Translations under genes and position numbers: made by a program
Assembly (NCBI GenBank): GCA_029891385.1
Contig: CM057224.1
Coordinates: 32,741,005-32,805,004, forward strand
Length of the DNA: 64,000 nucleotides
Direction: 5' to 3'
Origin: Erythroxylum novogranatense
Taxonomy: Eukaryota > Streptophyta > Magnoliopsida > Malpighiales > Erythroxylaceae
In this document: positions 9,667 through 21,005 of the stretch, piece by piece
Layout of the letters: the number at the start of each line of letters is the position of its first letter
Numbering within the stretch: position 1 is the stretch's first letter
Notes under the pieces: model-generated
What the model was told of the DNA's origin: nothing
The model's database searches: none
The model's input: only the letters and a program-made list of their open reading frames with translations

Positions 9667-12542
9667 TGTAGCACCCCACTCCCGCCAGACCCGAACCCGA
9701 TATCGATGGTGATATCTGAGCCCGTGTCCCGCGAGGGTGGCGTACTAAAACATTCACTGCAATTCAAACTTTGAAATCATTTGTCTTTTACAAAATCACT
9801 CACACACTAAACAATTAAGCCCATCGAACAAAATCGCTAATCAATAACTTGAAATTCAATACACATAAAACATCACTACACTAATGCAGACGTGAACCGA
9901 TCCCGACCTCGAATTCGACTCGCTTGCAGTAAACATACTCCGTTTGTCCAACGGGTACTCTTCGATCCTCGAAAATAATTGCAATGTTGGGTGAGTTTAT
10001 GAACTCAATGAGAAACCATCATCGATGGTTCACCCAACTCATGATATACACATAATATATCTCATAGATATATATTAACACAATTTTCACATTTTAGATC
10101 ATCGCACACGCTTTACACTATTATACTACAACATAGCTCAATCATGTCACTTCACAATTATCACATATTACACACATTCTCAATTTCACTACATACCAAA
10201 TGCATAATGTATGCAATTTCTCATTTTATGACATCATTGACTGTGAAGGCGTTATCACCGTCCCGATTCGGCACTTTTCACGCCGATCACATTTTCATGA
10301 GTAGGAGAGCCCTCCGGGTATGCACTACTTGCCCACTCACATAAGGGATAGGAGAGCCCTCTGGGTATGCACTATGCCCCTTCACAATAATTGCATTTTA
10401 GGCAAGTAGGAGAGCCCTCTGGGTATGCACTACTGTCGTTTTGGCCCCAGCCCTTTCAATCGATATCGAGCTCAAAGCTCGATCACTAAGCTCCAATCCA
10501 AACTGCTTAATTACCACTTATAATCATGCTTAGCATGCACTAACACTTGCACAGTCACTATCACATCTATATATATATATATCACTTCACTCGCTTATCA
10601 CAATCAAAACACTTACTCTTAATTCTATGAACTGATTCACTATCATAAGTACTCACATTTGCAACATATACCGCACAATCATTTATTCACAATCTCAACA
10701 CATTTATATTTCGCATTTATAATACGCACATTCACAGCACATTTATTAACACTCTATGCACATTCATTTCACATTTATAACATTTATTCAAATATTCATC
10801 ACAGCACAGTTTATCACACAAAGGTTGAGGAACCAACTAGTTACTCACCGAACTTCCGAGCTACCTTCCGGAAATCTCAAAGATTGCCGTAGAATATCGA
10901 TCCATCGAGCTCTATAATAGTCAAATAATTTCTCAATTACTAACATGCACGATCAGAACAATTCATTAATGCACATGTCTTAATTAGAAATGTACTATGC
11001 CTATTCACGACTTTCCCGGTACTATTTCCCAATTTCCACTTTCTTTCGTCACAGTCTAACCCTTTTTTTTTTCAATTGCTCAACAATGGCCCATCTCAAT
11101 TCACTAACAGGTCCTGGAACTATACAAATTCCATTTGGACTAGATCATATTCACCTATTGCAGACTCCAATAGCATCAAATTCACATTCATAATTCTCAC
11201 GCTCAATCCCAGCTTATTAAGGAACAATCCTTGATTGTAATACAATCACATTCTTATCTTTCTTTCACTAATTGAGATCTCAAAAACCTAAATTCAAACT
11301 CTCATTCTTTTTCTCAATTATAGATCTCTCTCTCTAGATTATAGCGAATCAAACATGACCTCAATAGGAGGTCTACACAATTAGTTAAGCCTCAAAACCA
11401 GATTAACTCATTTCAGAAAACTGGCTCTCGTCGCGACGTGCATGACGTCAAGGAGTTCGCTCGTCGCGACGCGCTGAAGTCGTTCGTCGCGACGCGCTGA
11501 AGTCGTTCGTCGCGGCGACAACTTCGCGCGCTCGTCGCGACATGCCACAAGACTCGTCGCGACATCTAAATCATTTCTTCGTCGCGACGTCTGAATTAAT
11601 TTCTCGTCGCGACGTGCAACCCTGGTTCGTCTTCTCCGATTCTCTTTCCTCTTTCTCTCTAAATCCAGAATAACTCACCATAACTACCCAATCCTTTCAC
11701 AAATAACGCCATGCATGCATTTAACACAATAAATAACAACATTAAACCCTTAAACTTACCGATCAAGCTCAAATCCTCAACTCATCCGAAAATCCATCAA
11801 CGTCGATCATCCACGATTTTCACTCTCAAAGATCAACCATCTTCCCTTCCTCAACGATCAAGCTATGCTTTGTAGAGGGAAAGAGCGTGCAAGCAAGAAT
11901 CAAGAAGGAGAAAGAAACGAAAATCATCAAAGGAGGAGGAGGAACGGTCGATGGAGGAGAATCGTGCCCTAGGGAGAAAAATGAATTTCTTCTTCTCCTC
12001 CTATAATCTTAGGCCTTTTAAAGATAATCACTTAAGCCTCTTGTCTTTATCCTCAAATCTTTTATCTATTCACATTTATTTCCAGTCCAAATCGTCTCCA
12101 AATTTCAATGGCTTCACATATTAATTTCTAAAATCATTATTCAAACTTTTCCATTGCCAAAGGACAATCATTCTAACACTATGCAGTCAATCTGTCCGAC
12201 ACTCGGAAAATTTTCGGTCCGGACATAATCTCTCAAATTTGCCAGAAAATTCCGATGCCAATTGTTAATTACTCTAACACATATCCAATTCATATTTTCA
12301 AGCCCAATTATTCCCAATTTCTCAATAATCAGATTCAATTCTAATTTTCTCACACATTCTCAATTTCTATCGGTATCACAAGCAATGCCGGGAAAATGTC
12401 ATGAATGCATGTACCTATTAGTGCACGTGCTAAATGACTCAATTCTCTACAATTAGAGGCCAAATAAATACTCAGTCGATAATGCGCGGTAACCCATTCC
12501 AATTTACCAATATACCCATTACCTCGGTAACGAGATGTTACA
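9667..12542 (-). mobile_element. 3' LTR of non-autonomous element A
   Basis: A 2876-bp LTR that on the plus strand runs from TGTAGCACCCC to GAGATGTTACA. It is nearly identical to the 5' LTR of A (16140-16881 plus 31877-34003), so the insertion is recent. Parts: the three-way-junction motif at 9987-10037; three copies of a GGAGAGCCCTCYGGGTATGC unit at 10300-10433; a (TA)n tract at about 10567-10585; and a CpG-rich block of TCGTCGCGAC repeats at 11427-11630. The minus strand is the element strand, shown by the primer site next to the other LTR. Short plus-strand open frames here have no codon-level conservation and I do not call genes. Confidence 0.85.
11427..11630. repeat. CpG-rich TCGTCGCGAC repeat block in LTR A (copy 1)
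   Basis: Eight copies of the self-complementary core TCGCGA (in the form TCGTCGCGACR, one copy altered) lie in about 200 bp of otherwise AT-rich LTR. Two neighbouring units (CGCGCTGAAGTCGTTCGTCG) form a short tandem duplication that is single in the second LTR at 32904-33085. The high CpG content is out of keeping with its surroundings. Confidence 0.8.
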
Positions 12543-15500
12543 ATTCTCCCCTCCTAACAAAAATTTCATCCTCGAAATTTCATATACGATTGATCAGGAA
12601 GGCAGGGGAGTTGCTCCGATCACTAAATACGGTCTCTCACTTATTTCACTATATAATCAATTTCATCGATACATCAATCAATACAATCGATCACTCTTTA
12701 TCTCTCCTCTATCTTTACACTTATCATAGCTGATTCCTCATAATTACTCGCAATTCTTCACTTTTGCTATCAATAATACATATCACAGCCCATATAACGC
12801 TTAATAAACCCGAATCATCTTTTGAATTTTGAAACTCAATTTCTAATCCTTGGTTCTATTCATATCACAGTCACATAGAGGCCACTTTAAAACGAATCCA
12901 GTTTCCCCTATTTCCTCTATCTCATCTAAGTGTATCAAGCCGATGTGATACACTTTGAAATATTTCATTTATCGATTAACAAATTATATCACTTTAGTGT
13001 TAAAACACTAATCTCATAAGATTCCAATGACCTCAATCCACTCAAATCATTTCCCTTTTTCTAGGATTTCTCAATTCTATTTCGAATTCAATTACTCATT
13101 AACATAATACACTACACTCATAAAACAATTACTGTATTCGCAATTCAATCTAGACTACACATCGATCTCATGTCCCTATAGATTCCCAACACATCAGTTT
13201 CACATTTATCTCCTACAGTTAGGGCTGTTGGTCACTCTCACATATAATCATACGACTTTTCATTCTGGACCATCAATTTCTCTTTCGATGCACTCTACGA
13301 CAATATTAGGCTCTGATCGCTCTTTGCAATTTCTTTAACAGTCTCTTTAGTCTGTACTACACATATTTATTAATTACACTTTACATATCACTATCCTCAA
13401 TAAGGTTCACAAATTTCAACACCCCATATAGGTCTTTGCCAATCCTTTATATACACAATTGATTTGGAATTCCGATAGCTCATACTACTTTCTTTTTGCC
13501 TTTTACCAGTTTGACAATTAACACTCAACAATAACACACTTATACGCTATTGAATTTCTGCTCAATCCATTTTATTGCATCACTGTCTTAACTTTGCGAC
13601 TACTCAATCGTTTAATTCCTTTTTCAAATCATTCAAATTCCCAAAATATCTCGATCATTATTGATTTGCATCTCCATAAACTTTTCTGTACAATTTATAA
13701 TCTCCAAGCTCTCATAGCAACACTCAGTACAACAATTTCAAATAATTAATCATAGTATAGCTCACAAAGTTATACTTGCCCCCAAATACAGAGAATCACT
13801 TTGCACTATATCAACGATTTGCCTCATAACCCTATTCGGGGACATTTCACTAACTGTTGCAAAATCTCCAATTTAAAGTGATACGATCAATATTTGAGCT
13901 GAACATTTGTTTCCCAAATGTCTCTTTCATAATCATCAGTCATACCATTCACGCATTTTCCTCAACTATGCCAATTTATCTTCTTAACTTTTAAATACAT
14001 TTAATCGATCGTCGATGCTCATAGTCACTTCCCCATTTAAATACAATCGAGACACTTTACTCTTCACCATACAATAAATTCCTTATACCCATAATCAATT
14101 TGTATAACTCTAAAGATCGATTATCTCCGATGAGGAACAATTTTATCATTACTTTCTCGGTTTCATCACAACATATTTTGACACAACTTCCTATACCTTA
14201 GTTCTCCACATAACCCACTTTATTGCCATCATTACACACTGGTTTGTTAACACATTCATCATATCTCTTTTGTACTTTTAGATCACAATTACACAAAACA
14301 TACACAAATTTATATTCTTCTCATACTGCAATTAACATTTCCTTAACATTCAGTAATTCTCTTACACAATCAGAGTCATCTTATCAACATAATGTACACT
14401 TTTTCGGTAACAAATTTTATCTCTTACACTTGAGTCTCCGCTAGGATTAGACTCCGAATTAACTTTCACTTCATTTCAAAATTTATCTCACAATGATCAC
14501 TCTCAAATCAAATTACCGATTAACAAAACCTTATCAATCATTAACACTGTTCACCAAAACCTTGTCAATCAACTATTTCTCATCACTATCTATCAGTCAC
14601 TCTTAATACCTCGAGAAGGTCAATTTTGATTACGCATAATTTTTCCAATAAAAGTAATTCATACCATGCATTACAAGATTAGAACATTCCTTGTAATGAG
14701 GCTCTGTAAGGCATTTAAACAATTTCATTTACGCTAATATCTTGTATGCACTGCTATAATCATCATATCATATCTGAATATACACTCACATCAATTGACT
14801 CATTAGTAGCCTATACTACTAAGAACACTTTAATCCCATTTAATTCTCGATAACCTTTCTCTTTTGGTACCAGTTCTCAATCATGGGGACTTTACTATAC
14901 TCACACTCCTCTTTTATTCCCTCAAGTTCATTGCTTATACTAACATCATTACTAGTTTCACTTCTTTCTCAATTGATCGCTACAAGCATTCTCATGTCTT
15001 GCTCTAACTCATCTCGAACTTGGGGCCACAGGAATTATAATCGGAACTTATTTAATAGGCCACCGATTTTCCTCCTATATCATATTCACTTACGCTCAAT
15101 CATTTCACCCATAAGGGTGATCCCACTATCAAATGTACACTTACAGTGACAATAAAATCTGAGCTCAACAACTTTCCTTTTTGGCACCCGTCCTCATACA
15201 AGAAGATCGAATACAATCTCTATTCATTCCCAATTGATCAATATAAACACTTTCATTCTATAAGAATCGGAGTGGCAATTTTCCACTAACTCATTAGTTG
15301 CTTCCCATGCTTTCTCCACAAATAAGACAATTACGTTTAATATTTTCGCTTACCGCGGGGTTCCCATACTCAGGTGTGTATTCACTTTGGCAATTCAGCT
15401 GAACTCTTTCATCTGTCTTTTTCAATATTTTACATTTTAATCTTTTCATAATTGTCTCATACTCACGAACTTTTCACACTCAAATCAATATCATAATTAT

Positions 15501-16139
15501 ATACCATCATTCTTGATTTCTCACTAAGATAATGGATTCTCAGTCATAAATCATGATTCATAACTCTCGTCACGGTAATCAATCCCAATTGTAACTTCTA
15601 TATAACATAGAACACTTTATTTTCATCCACTTTATACACTTGACCTCTTGCCATGTCTATCATACTTCTATTTTCATTTTCCTTTCTCAATCCACAACTA
15701 TCACTTTATTTTTTATCTCTTACACTTGAAATATTACCAATTCTAACACATCTCTATCTTTCCACTATCAATCCACAACTCTATATTCGTATCTGTTCCA
15801 CATGTAAGGATATACCACATTATGATTCTAATGCGGTATTTCACAAAACATCTACCAATACCCATACACTTAATTTCCATCTGTCGAATCGAACCATTCA
15901 CTTTTTCTTATTCTACGATATTCACAACTTCTCTTTTATCACATTATCTCATTCTAGCATATCATTATTTCCTCTTTATTACTAACCGCTTATCGACTGA
16001 TACATGCCCATGCATGTGACTCATACACTAGACTGGGGATCAGTTGTCACTGTCTGCCGTGACATAACTTCAATGCATGCACTTGACACATTTTTCAGAA
16101 TACCCATGTACAATCGTATTTCGGGCTCGATACCATATA
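12543..16139 (-). mobile_element. Non-coding internal region of element A (LARD-like)
   Basis: About 3.6 kb between the two LTRs of A. Next to the 3' LTR the minus strand carries a purine tract, AGGAGGGGAGAAT (12543-12556), a good polypurine tract. At the other end the minus strand reads TGGTATCGAGCCCG (16135-16122), a tRNA-Met-type primer site four bases from the LTR. Nothing resembling gag, protease, integrase or reverse transcriptase is visible on either strand; the longest frames are about 110 codons and unconvincing. A long LTR plus about 3.5 kb of non-coding interior is the layout of large retrotransposon derivatives (LARDs). The interior is recognisably homologous to 61848-64000 of element C, so it is conserved despite not coding. 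Confidence 0.7.
16122..16135 (-). other. Primer binding site of element A
   Basis: On the minus strand TGGTATCGAGCCCG, close to the initiator tRNA-Met complement (TGGTATCAGAGCC type). It lies four bases inside the 5' LTR edge at 16140 and sets the orientation of A as minus. Confidence 0.65.
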
Positions 16140-16881
16140 TGTAGCACCCACTCCCGCTGCATTCAACCCGATATCGATGGTGATATCCGAGCCCGTGTCC
16201 CGCGAGGTGGCGTCTAAAACATTCACGCAATTTAAACTTTGAAATCATTTGTCTTTTACAAAATCACTCACACACTAAACAATTAAGCCCATCAACAAAA
16301 TAGCTAATCAATAACTCATGGAAATTCAATACACATAAAACATCACTACACTAATGCAGACGTGAACCGATCCCGACCTCGATTCGACTCATTACGGTAA
16401 ACATACTCCGTTTGTCAACGGGTACTCTTCGATCCTCGAAAATAATTGCAATGTTGGGTGAGTTTATAACTCAATGAGAAACCATCATCGATGGTTCACC
16501 CAACTCATGATATACACATAATATATCTCATAGATATATATTAACACAATTTTCACATTTTAGATCATTTGCACGCTTTACACTATTATACTACAACATA
16601 GCTCAATCATGTCACTTCACAATTATCACATATTACACACATTCTCAATTTCACTACATATCAAATGCATAATGTATGCAATTTCTCATTTTATGACATT
16701 GTTGTGACTGCGTTATCACCGTCCCGATTCGCACTTTTCACATCGATCACATTTTCTAGTGAGTAGGAGAGCCCTCCTGTATGCACTCACGCCCACTCAC
16801 ATAAGAGATAGGAGAGCCCTCCTGGTATGCACTATGCCCTTTCACAATAATCACATTTTAGGCAAGTAGAGAGCCTCTCTG
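16140..16881 (-). mobile_element. 5' LTR of element A, left part (split by element B)
   Basis: Matches 9667-10420 of the 3' LTR but with many small deletions and substitutions, for example GAGGTGGCGTCTAAAAC against GAGGGTGGCGTACTAAAAC. It contains the shared fold at 16454-16503. It stops at CTCTG (16877-16881), where element B inserted, and continues at 31877 with CTCTGGGTATGC. Confidence 0.8.
16877..16881 (+). repeat. TSD CTCTG of element B (left copy)
   Basis: CTCTG here and at 31877-31881 flank element B. The uninterrupted A LTR (copy 1) reads GAGCCCTCTGGGTATGC at this place, so the empty site confirms the duplication. The first two LTR bases (TG) appear lost or merged on this side. Confidence 0.7.
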
Positions 16882-18757
16882 TAAACACCCCTTACCATAG
16901 GATATGTATCGGGGCCTGTAGGTCATTCCGATACACACCGATGATAAGAGTGCGCTTCTGAACAAACTAACACTCCACATGGCATCCAAGTATCATAAAG
17001 CATTAACATGAAGTTTACTAAGTTTTGGAACCATAAAATTTTCATTTCATAACCTCAGCGATAAATTATACAACCGATAGTTTACATACATGTCTTCAAA
17101 AGAAAATCAAACAAAAGCTAGCTAGGTCATCCCTCCAAAAGTGCCAACCGACCAACTCACAGTGCTATAACTTTTCTTGCCAACTCAATCTACACGGCAG
17201 AAAAGTCTCTTCTGAGCTATGAGTCTACTATCTCGGTCCCGAAAAATAATTTGCAATTTTGGGTGAGTTTACTGAACTCGGTGAGAACCATCATCGATGG
17301 TTCACCCAATTCATGCATAAACACAGATACATCTGATTTACATAGTCATATCACTAAAACACATTCAGAGGTACCACATGATTATCATGATATCGACCAA
17401 AAGAAACCAATTCAAATGCACATAAAATGCGATGTGACGCTTTTCCAATTTATTACGTTGTTGTGATCGAAATATCAAATCGTCCCTTAAAGTAGCGTTA
17501 ATCGGTGAGCCATAGGCTCTAAATCATTTCATGGACTCAAGGCCCAATCACGTTGAGCTTAAAGCTCTCGTTGGTCGCTTCTGTCACAACCGCCCATTTA
17601 TTGATCATGCGATTATGTATGAATGCACATGTCCAAATAGCCAAATCTACACCATAACCGATTCCCATTTAACATATTCACATATGTCAATCCCAAGTAA
17701 TCACATGAAAATCGGTTATAGCACTTGATATCTCATTCCAAATATTTGATACACCCATGGTCCAAATCAATCAAAATCAAATACACATATTCCCATCCAT
17801 TATCTCCACGGTTGTATAAGTGCGAAATATAACCAAATAATAATTGAGGAACCATCTAGTTACTCACCTAATAACTTTCGAGCTAAAGTTGGAAGTCTCT
17901 CGCCACGTCCATGGATCTACGGTCTAATTGAGCCTCTATAGCAATTAAAATGGGTAAACATTCTTAATCAGATAGTTAGAATGACCAAACAATGCACATG
18001 GAATAATTAAAACGTGTATAATGCATGTTCATGGCATTCCTACCTAATCCAAAATTTTCCCATCATAAAATTCCATCTACAAATTAGAAAGCTATAGCCA
18101 TCGACGGCACTCCAATTTGGACCTCAATCGCCCAAAATAACTAAAATAAAGGATCACCGGACAATTACCCGGTACGCCAATTTTCCGTCTAAAATTCCCA
18201 ATTTCTCACAAAACGAAATTAATATTCTAAGTTCGACGCCGAGAATCGGTCGATCGACGTCGGACGGAAAAGAAATCGACAAAAAAAACCAAAACTCAAC
18301 AATTAATATCTAAATATATATATATAACCCTTATTTCCCTTTATTTTCTAATTTCCAACCAAATTTCCAACACCCATAACTCTTTCTACACATTTCAAAA
18401 ATGCAACTATACCTGTTGGAAAGATAATGAAACCCTTTACAAGTTTCATGAAGACTATAAAATTAATTCCAACCCTAACCCAAATTTGGTTGCCGTCTGC
18501 ATGGACGCGAGGACGGAAGGACGGGGACATATATATTTTGTCCGTAGTGATGTTTGGTTGCCGTCTCGTCCTTAACCCTTCTGTCTTCAATGGACATTGG
18601 ACAAAAAATTTAGTCCAATCTCAAACCGTGGGACGGAGACGTTAGTCCTAAGAACAAGAAGGTGAAATGCCCGAAATGCCCTGAATTAAACTCCAAAACC
18701 CTGTCGTTTTGGAGTGGGAAACGGAACTTTCGTCTCGCAGCTCTCCTTCCTTCTTCA

Positions 18758-20628
18758 CAGCAGTCCACGAAGAATCGCCGGAAAGTTGCTCCGGCCAACG
18801 GAGAACTCGACAACTCTGCCGACAAGCAAGAGCAGCTCCTCCTGTCTTCCGCCATCTGCGATGGCTCGGACCTCGGACCCTTCATCTGCAAAGCCTTTGC
18901 AGGCGGCCGGCCAGACGCTCCTCCATAATCTCCGCCACTTCGCTCGCTCCAAAGAATCCGAAATCGAAGAAGTCTGCAAAGCTCACTACCAAGACTTTAT
19001 TCTCGCCGTCGATGACCTCCGATCTCTTCTATCTGACGTTGATTCACTCAAATCCGCTCTCTCCGACTCTAACTCCAAACTCCAGTTCGTAGCCGGACCT
19101 CTCCTTGCCTCTCTGGACTACTACCTCGAAGCACAAACTGTGTCTCAGAACGTTCACTTGGCGCTATCTCAAATCGCGATTTGTATCAAGCTTATGGAGC
19201 TTTGTGCGAGAACGAACCACCATTTGTCGAGTGGAAAATTCTACTTGGCGTTGAAGTGCGCGGATGCGATAGAAAGTGAGTTCTTGGACAAAACCCCATC
19301 GTCTACTTTGAAAGCCATGTTGGAGAAGAAGATTCCAGAGATTCGATCTTATATAGAGAGGAAAGTGAGCAAGGAGTTCGGTGATTGGCTTGTGGAGATC
19401 CGAGTTGTGGAGATCAGTTCTCTAGAATGCAAACAGCTAATCATCTTTTACTTATAAAGGACTATGTGAGCTTGCTTGGTGTGACTTTGCGCAGATATGG
19501 GTACCCTGTGGATGCACTGTTGGATGTTTTGAGCAAGCATAGGGATAAATACCATGAATTGTTACTTTCTGATTGTAGGAAGCAGACTGCGGAGGCACTC
19601 TCTGCTGATAAGTTTGAGCAGATGTTGATGAAGAAAGAATATGAATATTCAATGAATGTGCTTTCTTTTCATTTGCAAACATCAGATATAGTACCTGCAT
19701 TTCCTTATGTTGCACCATTCTCTTCCACAGTTCCTAATTGCTGTCGAATTGTCCGGTCATTTATTGAGGACTCTGTAAGTTATATGTCCTACGGTGGGCA
19801 GCTTGAGTTTTTTGATGTTGTTAAGAAGTATTTGGACAGACTATTGAGTGAGGTTTTAGATGGAGCTTTGGTGAAGCTTATCAATACTTCAGTCCACGGG
19901 GTTTCTCAGGCTATGCAGGTTGCAGCAAATATGGCTGTAATGGAGCGTGCTTGTGACTTCTTCTTTCGCCATGCTGCTCAGCTTTCTGGGGTACCTTTAA
20001 GAATGGTAGAGAGGGTAGGAGGCAGTTTCCATTAACCAATGCCCGTGATAAAGCTGAAGAGATGTTATCTGGTTTGCTTAAGGAGAAGGTTGATGGCTTC
20101 ATGACGTTAATTGAGAATGTGAATTGGATGGCTGATGAGCCGATACAGAATGGTAATGAATATGTCAATGAAGTTATAATTTATCTGGAAACTCTTGTTT
20201 CTACTGCTCAGCAGATTTTGCCGACCAATGTCCTTAAAAGGGTTTTACAAGATATTCTTTCTCACATATCAGAGCAAATTGTTGGGGCTTTACTTTCAGA
20301 CTCAGTTAAGAAGTTTAATGTTAACGCTGTCACGGGGATTGATGTAGATGTGCGTTTGCTGGAATCTTTTGCAGATAGTCAATCTACCTTGTTTACTGAA
20401 GGGGAAGTTAGTCAGTTGAAAATAGCACTTGCTGAGGCTAGGCAGTTGATTAATTTGCTTTTAAGCAATCATCCAGAGAATTTCTTGAATCCTGTAATCA
20501 GGGAGAGGAGTTACAATGCATTGGATTATAGAAAAGTAATGATCATATCAGAGAAGGTAAAAGATTCTACTGAACGTCTCTTTGGAACTTTTGGGAGCAG
20601 GGGAACCAGGCAAAACCAGAGAAAGTAA
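18758..20628 (+). pseudogene. SEC15B: Exocyst subunit SEC15B pseudogene
   Basis: SEC15 is a subunit of the exocyst, which tethers secretory vesicles to the plasma membrane. The copy reads collinearly with plant SEC15B in four frame segments. 18758-18916 holds the N-terminus (KNRRKVAP, LLLSSAICDGSDLGPF). 18920-19406 continues with HNLRHFARSKESEIEEVCKA and EFGDWLVEIRVV. 19407-20010 resumes at DQFSRMQTANHLLLIKDYVS and runs to SGVPLRMVER. 20015-20628 covers QFPLTNARDKAEEMLSGLLK to RSYNALDYRKV and FGTFGSRGTRQN. Defects: CAG stands where the ATG should be; a frameshift near 18917; an out-of-frame deletion of roughly 150 codons at about 19406 (a GTGGAGATC repeat flanks it); a 1-base loss near 20005; and the last dozen or so codons are missing. 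Many plant SEC15 genes lack introns, so absence of introns does not prove retroposition. It cannot make a working protein. Confidence 0.9.
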
Positions 20629-21005
20629 TGATTATTAATTTTTATAAACTAATACTAACAAATAATAAGGTTGCATTATAATTATTAGTAATACTAATAA
20701 TTATTCTTGTTATTGATTACATAATTTAGAATAAATCTCACTAATAATAACAATAATTAATCACAATAATAATATTACTTAAAATAACATAACTAACTTT
20801 GTTTAACAAATATCATACTAAAATTAATAACATTAACAAATAGAAGTCATAATAGGTATAATAATAATAATAATAATAATAATAATTTGATAAATTTGAA
20901 TAATTATAAATTTTATTACATTACAAGTGGGTAATAGCATAATTAAATATTGTAATGTAAATAATTATACAATGATAAAATAATAAATGAATTACAACAA
21001 CTCTT
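20629..21005. repeat. AT-rich, AAT-repeat spacer inside the TIR element
   Basis: Directly after the SEC15B reading frame the sequence becomes A/T-rich with TAATAATAAT-type tracts (for example about 20855-20886). It replaces the end of SEC15B. No gene is seen. The right TIR arm begins at about 21010 with GGGCATTTTGTCATTAACAC. Confidence 0.65.

Noticed and set aside
11427..11630. CRISPR-like array of regularly repeated TCGTCGCGAC units
   Set aside because: Units are only about 10 bp, spacing is irregular, units are partly tandem, and the block sits inside a plant LTR. CRISPR arrays are not expected in a nuclear plant genome.
15653..15985. 110-codon frame in the interior of element A
   Set aside because: No recognisable domain, rich in S, L, H and T as expected from G-poor DNA, and opposite to the element strand.
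18714..20628. Working exocyst SEC15 gene
   Set aside because: The start codon is lost, there are several frameshifts, about 150 codons are missing inside, and the C-terminal codons are gone. It is also embedded in a transposable element.
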